NCBI RefSeq assembly: GCF_907164915.1
Contig: NC_061865.1
Location: forward strand, 56,254,587-56,318,586
Direction: 5' to 3'
Source: Impatiens glandulifera
Lineage: Eukaryota > Streptophyta > Magnoliopsida > Ericales > Balsaminaceae
DNA length: 64,000 nucleotides
The notes under the pieces are model-generated. The model did no database searches, was not told the DNA's origin, and saw only the letters and a list, made by a program, of their open reading frames with translations. Below, piece after piece: positions 1-10,639 of the stretch (its first letter is position 1; each line of letters begins with the position of its first letter). Position numbers and translations under genes: made by a program.

Positions 1-389
1 TCACATACAAACGATTCCACGACAGGGCAACACACCCACCACTAGATTTCCTACGATGTTTAAGAGTATCCGCAGCTCCAATAACCCCTCTCTTCATATG
101 AGAAACCCCGGTTATTGATGATCTTGCCTCCTCTTGAGACTCTTCTTCACTTTGTTTCATCTCTTTGGCGCTAACAATTTCGTAACCTCCATCTCTGTTT
201 CCTTTCAAACTTGGGGACCTATTAGGGTCTTCTTGTTCTGCAAAAGGGTTCATCATGAAAATGAGAACTATACATATAACCAAATATACTTATACCTTTG
301 GTTTTAGGGATGAAACTGCTTTCACATGCATGATGTGTTGCAAATATGATGATGAAGAGAAGAAAGATGATCAATGATTTTTCCTTCAT
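1..389 (-). CDS. Partial two-exon gene for a small secreted protein (runs off the left edge)
   Basis: The ATG at 389-387 opens a strong signal peptide (MKEKSLIIFLLFIIIFATHH, probable cleavage before or after the following Ala-Cys). The unspliced frame stops at 222. A GT at 295-294 and an AG at 239-238 define a 58-base intron; joining 389-296 to 237-1 in phase 1 gives an open frame to the window edge. Exon 2 is acidic first (Glu/Gln-rich), then has a GVSHMKRG motif followed by a basic HRRK stretch. That motif resembles the GVSKMRRS core of the array genes to its right, so it may be a diverged relative. An upstream in-frame ATG at 425 would spoil the signal peptide and is not preferred. The intron is inferred and is short for a plant. 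The 3' end is outside the window. Function unknown. Confidence 0.5.
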
Positions 390-425
390 TCTACTACTAG
401 ATCTCAAATTAACCCAAGTGAACAT

Positions 426-958
426 AAAGAAAGAGAGGAGCTTGTGGGCCTGTACTTCAAAGGCAGCAATAAACTGACTTTATTAATGGCATAAAGATTA
501 GAATCCGACCACTTCACATGGAGCAGAGCATATTTGGACTGTTTGTGATTTTTTTTTCTATTTTATTCCGTCTCTGGAAGATTGGGCGAAGTCCAACATC
601 CATTTTACTTTTTTTGATGCCTTTTGCTTCCTGCCCAAAACCTAGTTTGTAATGTATAAAGAATATATATAGAATTGTGGCTTTTCATGACTAATTCAGA
701 TAGTAACATCCCTATGAAAATTAAACAAAATAATATCACTATTATAAGTAGAAAGTAGTCACATATGAAGACATAAATTAGAGGGGGGTGTTTAAAAAAT
801 GTTTGGGGCGGGCTTACAACAAATAAATGAAAAATTATGAAGGAAACAAGTGGATTAACGTGAATTTTGTCATTTTTTTAGAATTAAATAAGCAAATAAT
901 GAATTAAATTGAAAAAAAATAAAAATTTAGGGGTTATTTCATCCTTCTACCATGAAAA
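426..958. other. Upstream region of the left-edge gene
   Basis: No coding region is supported. A minus-strand TATA-like run (TATATATT) lies near 660-675, about 280 bases from the ATG at 389, and could be part of its promoter. The remainder is AT-rich sequence with A-runs and no clear repeat. Confidence 0.4.
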
Positions 959-970
959 AAATCATTTGAG

Positions 971-1086
971 GAAGGCTGCCCACCATGCCCTAAAGTAGAT
1001 CCATCTTTGAAGCCACCACGCTTAAAGGATGGTGAATCTCGCACACCATATCTCGAATTGGAAAAGAGGAAGGCTTCTTTATCTCG
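971..1086 (+). pseudogene. Exon-like fragment of an unrecognised gene
   Basis: A 116-base segment of higher GC stays open in one frame (start EGCPPCPKVDPSLKPPRLKD, ending ASLSR). It has AG at its left border and a good donor, G|GTAAGG, at 1087-1092. A stop lies upstream in the same frame. No flanking exon is visible. It looks like a stranded or captured exon of a larger gene. I do not recognise the family. Confidence 0.3.
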
Positions 1087-1592
1087 GTAAGGTGTTATAT
1101 ATCATCTCACTCATGAATCTCAATAATATATATGCTCGTTGTTACATATTGAACTCAATAATATGAATACTATGCATATTTAATATTGTGAATTTTAAAG
1201 TGGAATGATATTATTGTCCTATTCTTATTCCGAGTTTGAATATGTCGCTCCATTTGTGCAATATTTTTCATGTGTATTCTTGATATAATGATATAAGTAA
1301 AAGGTTGTTGAACATTATAGATGATTTTTTTTTTCAAATTAATTTTAAAAAACATTCAGTCAAAAATTATCAAGTACATGTTATGACTGAAAACTAGTAA
1401 GTTTCAAGGAAATTTTAGTAAAAAACTTCAAAATAACATCATTAAATGAAAACAAACGGAAGAAATAAACAAATGATCAAGAGTGTCATTTGTTGGGACA
1501 TGTCGATCAAATAATGTAGCAATATTCATCTGTTGTGATCTCAACACAATAAACAAATTCACATCACATGTAAGCAACATAACTTATATAAC

Positions 1593-2015
1593 TTATACAA
1601 GTTTAAGAACAAAAATAAAAGAGTAACAAGCAAGAAAAAACACTTGGAGTAGTAAAGAAGAAGTTAACGGGCTCCTTAGCATTTTGGACACCCCACTACT
1701 ACTATGACGACGACCATGTTTCTTCTTTCTGACGACGACCTTAGTTTTTTTACTTCCTAAAAAGGGAAGGACCGTGTCCATTAGTTCGCTCTCAGGTTTC
1801 ACACCATCCAAATTATTAGGAATTGAAGAATATTGTTTTGTTTTGGAAACGCATTCGAGTGAACTTTTGTTGCAATCATGCCAAGTTCTTGTGGACTTGT
1901 TTTCACGAAGAGAAGAACTAGAAAAAGCACAAACCGTAAAAGATTGTTGAGAAAAAAATGCGAGGATCCAGAAAGGGATGAAGATAAAGAGGACTGCTCT
2001 TCTGGTGTTCTTCAT
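1593..2015 (-). CDS. D1: small secreted, tail-hydrophobic peptide precursor (140 aa)
   Basis: Residues 1-30 form a signal peptide with a probable cleavage after TVCA. The mature part has a Cys pair (Cys48 and Cys55, in HDCNKSSLECVSK), a PFLGS block at 84-88, a strongly basic run at 96-103 (RKKKHGRR), a Ser/Gly core at 105-115 (SSSGVSKMLRS), and a hydrophobic tail from about 117 to the last residue. The same layout in the same order recurs in subfamilies A, B and C to the right. The tail could be a GPI-attachment signal or a membrane anchor. The start is supported by the TATA-like box 50 bases upstream and by alignment with the paralogues. A broken second copy lies at 23226-23483. Function is unknown. 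A processed signalling peptide is an inference from architecture only. Confidence 0.75.
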   Translation of the reverse strand: MKNTRRAVLFIFIPFWILAFFSQQSFTVCAFSSSSLRENKSTRTWHDCNKSSLECVSKTKQYSSIPNNLDGVKPESELMDTVLPFLGSKKTKVVVRKKKHGRRHSSSGVSKMLRSPLTSSLLLQVFFLACYSFIFVLKLV

Positions 2016-2064
2016 TTTGATCTAGAATTGAATTTGAATGATAAATGATTTAAATTGTTAGGGG

Positions 2065-2072
2065 TATTTAAA
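2065..2072 (-). promoter_or_regulatory. TATA-like box of D1
   Basis: On the minus strand this reads TTTAAATA. It lies 50 bases before the D1 ATG, the same type and spacing as in the B and C paralogues. Confidence 0.55.
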
Positions 2073-2599
2073 GGGTAATATCAAAGCCAATTGAGAAGTG
2101 GGAACTATTAATCAGTATGTTTTGACTATTTATAATCACAAGGCCACTTCTACTTCATGCAACCCTCAAACTCAAATCTTTATTATTATTATTTTTTATA
2201 TTTTTTTAATAATAATCTGTTTATATAATACAACTCATGAATATGTAGCTGGATCATTTTTTAAGATAAAGAAAAAGATACGGGGCCAATTCTTATATTA
2301 TATATATTTTAAAAAACATTGCAACGTTTAAGCATGAATATAATACAAATTATATATATTTCAGTATCCAAAATATTTATATATTTATTCTTTTTTGAAA
2401 TCAAAATTTATTCTAAAAATAAAGACTCCTATTTCAAGTTAAGTTGTTTTTAACTAATATTTGTTATTTCAAAGTTATATACATACATTGATACACAATG
2501 TTTATTTATTTTTTAATTACTCAAACTATTTCAAAAAAATTCATATTATTTAGAATATATATTTTTAAAAGATAAAAAAGTTTTTAAGTCCTACATTAT

Positions 2600-5085
2600 T
2601 AGAGATGGGGGCAATGTGTAGGGATGGCAATGGGTACCCGTATACCCGATACCCGTGGGTACCCGATGATCGGGTTCGGGTATTTTAAATCGGATTCGGG
2701 GTCGGGGATGGGGAGTAAAAAATGGTACCCGATCGGGTTCGGGGTCGGGGATGGGGAGTGTTGAAAACCCAAACCCGATACCCGATACCCGAATATATTA
2801 AATATTAATATATATTAATAAAATTTAAGTGACTTATCAAATTCTAACTACTAACTAATTAACTATCATTAAATAAATATATTAATTATTTTATCATTAC
2901 TCTTAACATCATTTCCTACCTACATCATGCACGCTTAACATAATTTCATTAATTTGTAATAAATGTTTCCTTCTCATATATCTTCATTCAACCTTACTTC
3001 AAGAGTCTAAGTCTTCAACTTCTATCTTCTTCAACTTCTTCTTCTTTAATATAAGGCATATATCTATGCAAGTAAGTAATATTTTCATCTGGTCTTCAAC
3101 TTTTATAATCTTATATTTATTTATTTACTTAATCTTCAATATTTATTTTGTAGTTTCTTCTTCCGTCATAACAACAACAAAGTTGGTTTTTTTGTAAGAT
3201 CTACATGACTACAAGTCTACAACACAAGTAGGTAAGTAATACTTTCATTATTTATAGATTTTTTTGTTTAATATGTGGAATCTCTTTAATACTAGACATA
3301 ACTGATGTATACGACAAGAGATTTAGGCATACTTTCATTATATATAATATGTCTATCAGTTATTTGACTCAAATTAAATAAACCGTATCAAACATTATAT
3401 AAATTTATCAAAGCGTTATGGATTTTTCACAACTAACAAACTATGGTTCTAAATTATAATAGAATATTAATATTATTAAATATTTTTTATGAAATAATTT
3501 ATAATTTAATAAAGTAATACAATAAATAAATTTATTTTTTATTTGGAAAAAATAAAGGGTCAAAAGGGTTTTTTAAGGAATATTAAAAGTTCTTTATATT
3601 TAGTTCAATATATTAGTTTAAAAATAAAAGAGTTTTTTTTAAATATTATGTTTAACTATATTTAGAGAATAATAGTTCAACATATTAGTTATTTATTTTT
3701 ATAAATATTTTTGGAAAAATATTAATATATAAGACTAGGCAAAAGAATATATTAATCCTTATTTTCTAAGTAATTAATTGTTTGTCAAAGATTTCAGGTA
3801 AGTTATTAGTCTATTTTGTATTTGTTAATGTTGATTGTTTTTTATTGATTTTGTAGGTTGTAATTAAAGGTGTTGAAGAAGAGTATTCAAGAAGGATGTT
3901 TTTTTGTGAGAACTAATTTGATGATTTTGAAGTTTTTGTGTTTAATTAAGAATTATGTTCTATCACTTTTAAGTTTATTTGTATTTTTGTAGTATGGATG
4001 AATTTATATTTTATAGTGTGGATGATTTTCTGTTTAAGGATGTAATATTTATTAATAGTTGTAGGTTAATTATATTTTGTAGTAATATATTATATTATTT
4101 AATTTATATAATTTTAGTTAATTAAAATATAATTTTTTAATATTTAATATCGGGTAATGGGGTACCCGTCGGGGATCGGGTACCCGATGAATTGGGGATG
4201 GGGATATAAATAGAGATACCCGTTGGGTTCGGGGTCGGGTAGTAATTTGAAAATCGGGTTCGGGGATGGGTACTTCACTACCCGGCGGGTAGGGTACCCG
4301 TTGTCATCCCTAATGTGTACTCATATGTCCGATACATGTGAGTACGATAGTCGGGTTCGAATATTTTAAATCGAATTCGAGTTCAGAATCGAACATGGGA
4401 ACATGGGAGGAGAGAAGGTACCTGGTCGGGTATATGTCAAGGATGAGAAGTGTGCTAAACTCAAACTCTATACCCAATTATATTAATATTAAAAATATTT
4501 TTTCATTAAAATTTAATGTAAATTTTCAAATGCTTCGTAATTATAAATATCATCATAAATACTCCATTTAACTTAATCTTGTCCACAATCAACTACAAAT
4601 ATCATAATAAATACATTTTCACTCCATCGTTAAATTTTTTATATTTCCAAAAAATATTTCTTTATGTAAATCTTGATTTTCAACTTTACTTTAATAACAA
4701 AATATTATTTTTTCTTATCATTCTTGGTGTTCAATCTTTTATTATTATTTTTTTATTATATATTTTTTTACTCTAGTTTATTTTTTTAAGATCTACCAAA
4801 TAAGTAGGTAAGTAAATAATGTTTTTATTTATATTTTTAACATTTCGATATTACTAATTTTAAAATTATTTATTATAATTATGTTTATTTTAAAAAAAAA
4901 TTATAATCTTATAATTAATTTTTTAATCGGGTAATGGAATACCCGTAAGACATCGGATACCTGACGAATCAAGAATGTGAATAAAAATAGATATATCCAT
5001 TAGGTTTATAGTCGAAGAGTAAAATGTAAATTAGATTCGAAAATGTGTACTTTCCACTCGACGTAAAGTACCCAGGGTCATTCTA
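2600..5085. mobile_element. Old, degenerate hAT-like TIR element, split by a younger relative
   Basis: The outer element starts TAGAGATGGGGGCAATGTGT at 2600, is interrupted at about 2619, resumes at 4313 and ends in GGTCATTCTA at 5085. Its subterminal sequence matches the inner element base for base except for many C-to-T and G-to-A changes. Probable target duplications are TACATTAT (2592-2599) and TGCATTGT (5086-5093), 6 of 8 identical. No transposase frame remains; 4318-5080 is AT-rich filler between the decayed termini. Confidence 0.65.
2619..4312. mobile_element. Non-autonomous hAT-like TIR element (about 1.7 kb)
   Basis: The ends are inverted: TAGGGATGGCAATGGGTACC on the left and a matching GGTACCCG...GTCATCCCTA on the right. 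Both ends carry clustered CGGGTT/CGGGGATGGGG subterminal repeats. AATGTGT occurs on both sides (2613-2619 and 4312-4318), so the duplication overlaps the terminal base. It sits inside the left terminus of an older copy. The interior (2800-4140) is AT-rich with CTT-rich patches and has no convincing transposase. Elements at 32077 and 46453 share the TAGGGATGG ends. Confidence 0.75.
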
Positions 5086-5214
5086 TGCATTGTCATAAAT
5101 TTAAAAGATAAAACACAAACTCAACACAAATACATAATCTCAAATGTATTAATATCACAACATATACGCTTAAAACAAAAGAAGACTGAACCAACAAAGA
5201 CAACCTCTTGAAAC

Positions 5215-5552
5215 ACAAAATTAGAAGTTATTGGGTCTCGCATGATCTCCAACCCCCACTTGTATTATTGATACGGACTCCATGACGTGCCTATCTCATG
5301 GTAACTTTTTGACTTCCTATAAAAGAAAAATCGTATGTACCCATTTGTTATTTTTTGTACTCTAAATTGGGATGGTTGGAGTGTAGTGTAATAGCTAATT
5401 AAGGTGTTTTCATTGCAATCAAGTCAGGTTGATTGAACCTCATTTTCATGAAGAAACAAACTAGTAGATGAGCAATAATTACAAATCGTGAAAGAAAAAG
5501 AAGATGACTGTGAAAGAGATGAAAAGAGAGAATCTTAAATAAACGGTCCATT
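5215..5552 (-). pseudogene. E: broken C-like member of the peptide precursor array
   Basis: Read from 5552 on the minus strand this starts with ATG GAC and matches the C-subfamily signal peptide region with frameshifts. It also keeps the GSQKVT-encoding segment (plus-strand gtaactttttgacttcct) and the sequence for the acidic block before it. Several stops and a one-base shift in the signal peptide make it non-coding. The family promoter pattern (tatttaaagg) remains upstream near 5654. The promoter side is paralogous to 42400-42720, where a copia element now stands in place of the gene body. Confidence 0.6.
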
Positions 5553-5897
5553 TGGATGAACTATTAGAGAATTAGCAATAGAAAGATAGATCGAATTGGG
5601 AAAATGGGAAATGGGAAATGAATGAATGACTTAATTACATTAGTTGTTATTATTTAAAGGAGTAACTTTTATACAATAGCCAACAATTTATTAATTAGAA
5701 TAAAAATTATAATGAGCTTGATGTAGACAAAGTCAAGAAAGATTGAGTTGCATTTCAAGTCAAATAATTATTAGACAAAAATATCACCAAAATAAAGTAA
5801 ACAAAGCATATTAGCAAGTTAATAAACAAATTCAAACAATAACTCTAACTAGTTAAATTAAATTGCAATATCTTTTAGCAATCTCAAACTCAAAATA

Positions 5898-7068
5898 TAC
5901 TAGTAAAAAAAAGGTTTTTAACGACCAACATTAGCCACGGCGAATATACGCCGTGATTAATAATATTCTTTCAGCTGATTAAACATTTAATTTCTACGTC
6001 AAGCTCCATTGATCGTCTTGGTGTGAGTTCCAATTTCACCTCTTATATTCTTGATATTACTTTGTAAAATAACTTTTCTTTACATAAAAATTAATCACTT
6101 CAAATTATGTTTTTAAATGTCTGGAGAAATTGTTTTAGACTTCACCAACATGACTAATCAAATTGTTAAACTTGGAGTTGATTTACCTCAGGTTTGTTGA
6201 GTTAGATCTCCTTTATTTGTGAAGAATGTTTCATCATTACAGTACACTTATACCCACATGAACTTCATTGGAATTGTTAGTTTTTTTCTATTCATAAGCC
6301 AAAGACTAATAATAAACATCTTGTGCTGGTAAACTTGTAGGAATTTAATGTAATTTTTGTCACTAAGTTTGCGAAGCTGAGATTTAAGAAATCAAATAAG
6401 TATTGGGTTGAAAGCTCCTGAGGGTGAATATTGTACTAAAGTTTTCATTATACTTTGCTTATGTGTGGATTGTGTCAAAAAAAAATTCAAATTCACCTAC
6501 TTTTTTTTTCCACATTTTAAGTTTGTCAACAACAAGAAACGTTCATAGAGGAGAACAAGAATATGCAACAACGGATGGAACAGGAACATGCAAAAACGGA
6601 TGCACAACATGCATGTGAAATGGAAGAGATGTACGCACTAGTGTTCGCACAACAAGAGTATATAAGGACACTCATTTCTAGGATGCCCCCTCCTCCCCCG
6701 ATTAGTAGCGATTGACGTATATTTCAAATTTTTGTACTAGTACAATTTAAGATGCTTTAGATATTTGAAATTTGGTGATTTTATTTATGAATGGTTTTTT
6801 TTTTATGAAATAGTTTTTTATAAAATTCAAAATATAGCAAAAAAATCCGAAACCAAACAATATCAACGTCGGCGTTAGGAGGAGAGTCGACGTTAATAAT
6901 ATCATTTATTAACCACAGATTTAGGAAAAAATCGCCGTGGTTAAAAATAAAAAAATTTTAACATCAAAATCTTTAACATTGATGGACGACGGTTTTGGTA
7001 GCCAACGTTAATAAGTATTAACGTCGGCATTAGGACTTTTAACGACGACAAAGCCGTCTCTAATAGTA
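5898..7068. mobile_element. CACTA (En/Spm)-type element, degenerate
   Basis: The left end is TACTAGTAAAAAAAAGG and the right end, reversed, is TACTATTAGAGACGG, consistent with mutated CACTA termini. Subterminal regions hold many short copies of AACGTCGGC/CCGTGGTTAA-type motifs in both orientations, typical of CACTA transposase binding regions. A coding remnant lies at 6548-6715. The paralogous segment near 42718-42745 lacks the element. A clean 3-base target duplication is not visible (ATA versus TCA). Confidence 0.65.
6548..6715 (+). pseudogene. C-terminal remnant of an En/Spm-type plant transposase-associated protein
   Basis: The open stretch reads as a Glu/Gln/Met-rich coil (ENKNMQQRMEQEHAKT), then MEEMYALVFAQQEYIRTL and a proline run (MPPPPP) just before the stop at 6713-6715. 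A coil followed by a proline-rich end matches the C-termini of plant Ptta/En/Spm (Transposase_24-type) proteins. Upstream, 6120-6420, short open pieces with stops may be the rest of the same reading frame. Only the tail is readable. Confidence 0.5.
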
Positions 7069-7360
7069 TCATTTCCAATTGGGAGACATTTAAAAAGAAT
7101 AAAATTAATTTCAGTTCTAACCAAAAACTATTTAGAACAAGTTAAATATATCATAAATTTTAAGCAAAACTTAAAAACTCAAAATAATATCAGAAAACAA
7201 AAACAAAAACAAATTGAACAAAAAAAGAATTCACAAATTCAAATGACTAAGTTCAACACACAGATCTGAATACTCTTTTATTGCCATTTCATCATATTTA
7301 ACCTTAGGTATGAATGATTATATAATCTCAAAATAATAACAAAATTCAAATGAATATAAC

Positions 7361-7753
7361 TTATACAAATTTGAGGATAAAGATAATAGTGTAACAAGTT
7401 ATAAGACCAACCATTTGAACAACTAAAACAGAATCTAACAGGCTCCTCCGCATTTTGGACACCCCACCAGAACTACCACCACGCACATGACCACCCCTTC
7501 TTATAACGACCCTCGCTTGATGACTTCTTGAAAAGGGAAAGATTGTGTCCATATGATCGTTCTCCGGCTGCATATTCTCAAAATTATTAGAAATCGGATG
7601 GTCGAGTTGTCCTTTGGATACACAATTGAGTGAATTTTTATTGCAATCATGAAGAGACGAGTTAGGAAGAGCAAAAACTGTAATAGATTGACGAGAAAAA
7701 AAGATTAGAGTTGAAAAAATGGTAAAAAAAGAAAGTAATAATGTCATCTTCAT
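7361..7753 (-). CDS. A1: small secreted, tail-hydrophobic peptide precursor (130 aa)
   Basis: Residues 1-28 are a signal peptide ending VFA, with mature start LPNSS. Cys37 and Cys44 lie in HDCNKNSLNCVSKGQL. An acidic stretch (QPENDHMD) leads into FPFSRS at 72-77, then VVIRRGGHVRGG and the core SSGGVSKMRRS (94-104). The last 25 residues are hydrophobic and end ILKFV. A TATAAATA box is 58 bases upstream. It is the first member of an A-B-C gene trio. The dibasic sites on both sides of the core would allow processing, but that is inference. Function unknown. Confidence 0.75.
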   Translation of the reverse strand: MKMTLLLSFFTIFSTLIFFSRQSITVFALPNSSLHDCNKNSLNCVSKGQLDHPISNNFENMQPENDHMDTIFPFSRSHQARVVIRRGGHVRGGSSGGVSKMRRSLLDSVLVVQMVGLITCYTIIFILKFV

Positions 7754-7810
7754 GAGCTAGAAGAAAAGAGTGAGTAATGAATATTGATTTACATTGCCGA
7801 CTGCTATTGC

Positions 7811-7818
7811 TATTTATA
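7811..7818 (-). promoter_or_regulatory. TATA box of A1
   Basis: The minus strand reads TATAAATA in the context CCTATAAATAG, 58 bases before the ATG. The same box is kept in A3 and A4 and is mutated to TATAAGTA in the broken A2. Confidence 0.65.
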
Positions 7819-8115
7819 GGATGAGAGACATCAAGTGCAAAAATGGTAAGGATTATTAATTAATAAATTTAAATATTGATCACACAACCCTCATCATGCA
7901 TCCCACAAAACCAATTTACTTTTTATTTTATTATTATAAAATAATTATAATGATACTAATTTAATCTTGCTATCAAATATGAGTTGATTTTCTTGCGTCA
8001 TCCTCACCTGGTATACCAAATATATTTCTCTTAATTTATTTATATGGTATCAAATTTTATTATTATTTTTATTTGATTTTTTTTTTAATATACGAAGATA
8101 TTATTATCCTACCGA

Positions 8116-8207
8116 CACAATTTTTATTGTGACATTTAATCTCTTAAATATTCACTCTGGTCACAATTTTTATTGTGACATTTAATCTCTTAAATATTTA
8201 CTTTGGT
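8116..8207. repeat. Two tandem 46-base repeats in the A-B spacer
   Basis: A 46-base unit beginning CACAATTTTTATTGTGACAT occurs twice with two or three differences. Other A-B spacers (around 16905, 26300 and 43838) hold one copy, so this is a local duplication. The spacer from 7830 to 8560 is otherwise non-coding and paralogous to 16640-17360, 25910-26760 and 43490-44500. Confidence 0.75.
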
Positions 8208-8780
8208 CACTTAACTATCTTAGTGAGTTTTAGAATATTATTTTTTAAATCACTGTATGACAAAATATCATTTCAAAATTAGATAATCGGATAAAATAAT
8301 AATGCATATTGTTTAAATTTTTATGATTTTAGGTGTATAAAAATATGTTAATTGGAAATTTACATATAAATAATCTTACTAAAAAATGGTTTTTTATAAA
8401 ATATTTTTTGCAATTCCAATATTTAACATAATAAGTAGTTGACCAATTTATTTCAATCTCTTACACAATTACACAACCATAAACAATTAACAAATTCAAA
8501 CAACATCACTTTAAGAGATTATTATTTTAAACGCGCAGTGTAAATTGTATTAATAACAACACTTATTTTACTACATTAAGAATAAAGAAGATGGAATACC
8601 CAGCAAAGGCAATCGCTGGGAACACAGAAGATGAAGCTACCAGGCCTCCTCGAATTTCAGATGTCCCACTTCTAGTAACATTGTTACGGATTGGACGACG
8701 ACGTCTAAGTGTTGCATTTTGACTTTCTAAAAAGGAAAAACCAGTGGCGCCCATTTGATCATTTTTGGACTCGACATGAG

Positions 8781-9686
8781 CAGTGGCGGACCCAGAAATA
8801 TTTTCTCGGGGGGTCAAATAAATAGTAACGTAGCATTTTTTTGGATAAATGCATTTTTTAATTAAAACTTTACTCGGTAATTACATAAAAATACTAATAA
8901 GCACAATTACTAAATTATTCTTGTCCATGAGTCGGTACAAAAGAAGACAAAATCTCTTCATTACGTTGACTATACCAATTAATCAATTCAAGAAAATTAC
9001 CTTTAGTTGATGAACTACTTGACTCATCATGTCCTCGAAAAGGTAATCATTGCCTCAATAGAAAGCGTGTTACATCAAACATTGTCGTTAAACAGGTGCG
9101 ATAATTTATTTCTATATCACGGCCATGTGTACGTAAAACGTTTCTCATGCTATGTCTTTGATCTTAAAATGATTCAAATTGAATTTTAGCTTCATTATGA
9201 CAACTATTTGAAGTTCCCATATGTCGATTGAATCTTTCTAATTCCCTTTTCCAATTTTTATACTCATCTACTATAAAGGTATCATCTACGTTTTCTCTAT
9301 TTAAAAGTTTAAAAAGATAACACTAAAAACAAAATGATGCATCTTTTGATATGCTATATTCTAACCATGTATATTTGATCAGTAACATTAGACTCATTAG
9401 TTAGGCTCATTAATTGATTGAGAAAGCTCAGATTGGTTATGTGATGTAGAAGTAAAATAAATAACTAAAAATAAATATGTGTTATAACCTAGACCCCTAA
9501 ATAAAATCTAACAAATACATGTATTTTGTTGTAATAGTTTAAAACTAATTTAAAATTAAGAAATACAAAATAATATTTTACCTTTATATTTATATAAATT
9601 ATTATTTTACCCTTATATTTATATATATTATTATTTTAATCTTTAATTTATAAGTAATTTGTATTATTAATTATATTGAAATTAAT

Positions 9687-9734
<48 letters not shown>

Positions 9735-10256
9735 TATAATATAAATGTAGTTTTAAAATAAATAATAATCTTATATGATTTTCATTATTTTATATATAAT
9801 TCTTTATATTTTAAATTATATAAATAAATCTTATTTATATATTAACTAAAATTTATGTATTATTATAAATATTGTATCTTAGAAAATATTATTGGTATAA
9901 AATAAAATATTAATAATAATTATTTTAATAAAATTATATTTTAAATTAGAATACTATAATTATGAATTAGTTTTTTTTATTATTTTTAATAAAAGAAAGT
10001 GTTAATTTACTATAAATATTTATATATTAAAAAATAATGTTTTTATTAAATAAAAAAAATATTATTTTATAAAAAGAAGTGTGAAATTATTATAAAGAAA
10101 ATGTGAGAGGCAAGGTTTGATCACATGACCTTTATTATGGATTTCAACTCCAAAACTAGCAAGACAAAGCCTTATTTGGTAAATATATATATTTATAAAA
10201 TATCTTAAAACTTTTATGGTTGGGGGAGGCCCGGGCCCCTTGTAGGTCCGCCACTG
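8781..10256. mobile_element. hAT-superfamily element inserted in the B1 coding sequence
   Basis: The termini CAGTGGCGGACCCAG and, reversed, CAGTGGCGGACCTAC form clear TIRs. An exact 8-base target duplication GACATGAG lies at 8773-8780 and 10257-10264. The length is 1476 bases. The interior is AT-rich, holds an (AT) run at 9690-9731, and shows only short open fragments (for example 9007-9189), so it is non-autonomous. Part of its AT-rich interior resembles, in reverse orientation, the flank of the transposase fossil at 18285-18470. Confidence 0.92.
9690..9731. repeat. (AT)n microsatellite
   Basis: About 21 TA units, located inside the hAT element of B1. Confidence 0.95.
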
Positions 10257-10614
10257 GACATGAGTGTCATGTAATTTTCTTTTTGAAACGTACCCAGTGT
10301 CTTCATTGCATTTAAGCCCGGTAGGAAGTGCAGAAATCGTAAGAGATCGATCACAAAAAAAGAAAAATATTATTAATGTCAAAGAGATGAAAAAAGAGAT
10401 TCTCAGGTACATATCCTTATGGATCTGGGTGGTTTGCATTAGTTGTTATTGTTCTTTGTTTCTATTTAAAGGAAAAGTTGTAAAAGATGAAAAACTCGGT
10501 GGGGACATATTTATTATGACATTTATAAGTTTCAGCTACTACCAACAACTAAAAAGAAAAATCAATATTAGTAAAGATGTAGACACAATTCAATAATGGC
10601 AGGGCTACATTTTA

Positions 10615-10629
10615 AGCCTAGTCATAGCA
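10615..10629 (-). promoter_or_regulatory. Conserved upstream element of B1
   Basis: The plus strand reads AGCCTAGTCATAGCA. The same 15-mer, with A or G at position 13, recurs upstream of B2, C1, C3, C4 and C5 at a similar distance from the ATG. Confidence 0.45.
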
Positions 10630-10639
10630 CGCTAATAAC

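Larger units (their letters stand above)
8563..10439 (-). pseudogene. B1: peptide precursor gene interrupted by a hAT element
   Basis: The 5' part (10439-10265) encodes the signal peptide and the KCNEDT...KRKLHDT region. The 3' part (8772-8563) continues in frame with ESKNDQMGATGFSFLES, the RRRRP run, the core RSGTSEIRGG and the hydrophobic tail ending FILNVVK. Between them is a 1.48-kb element with an 8-base duplication of GACATGAG. Apart from that insertion the two halves align along B2 (17368-17763) without another disabling change that I can see. As it stands the gene is disrupted, unless the element were spliced out, for which I see no evidence. Confidence 0.8.
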
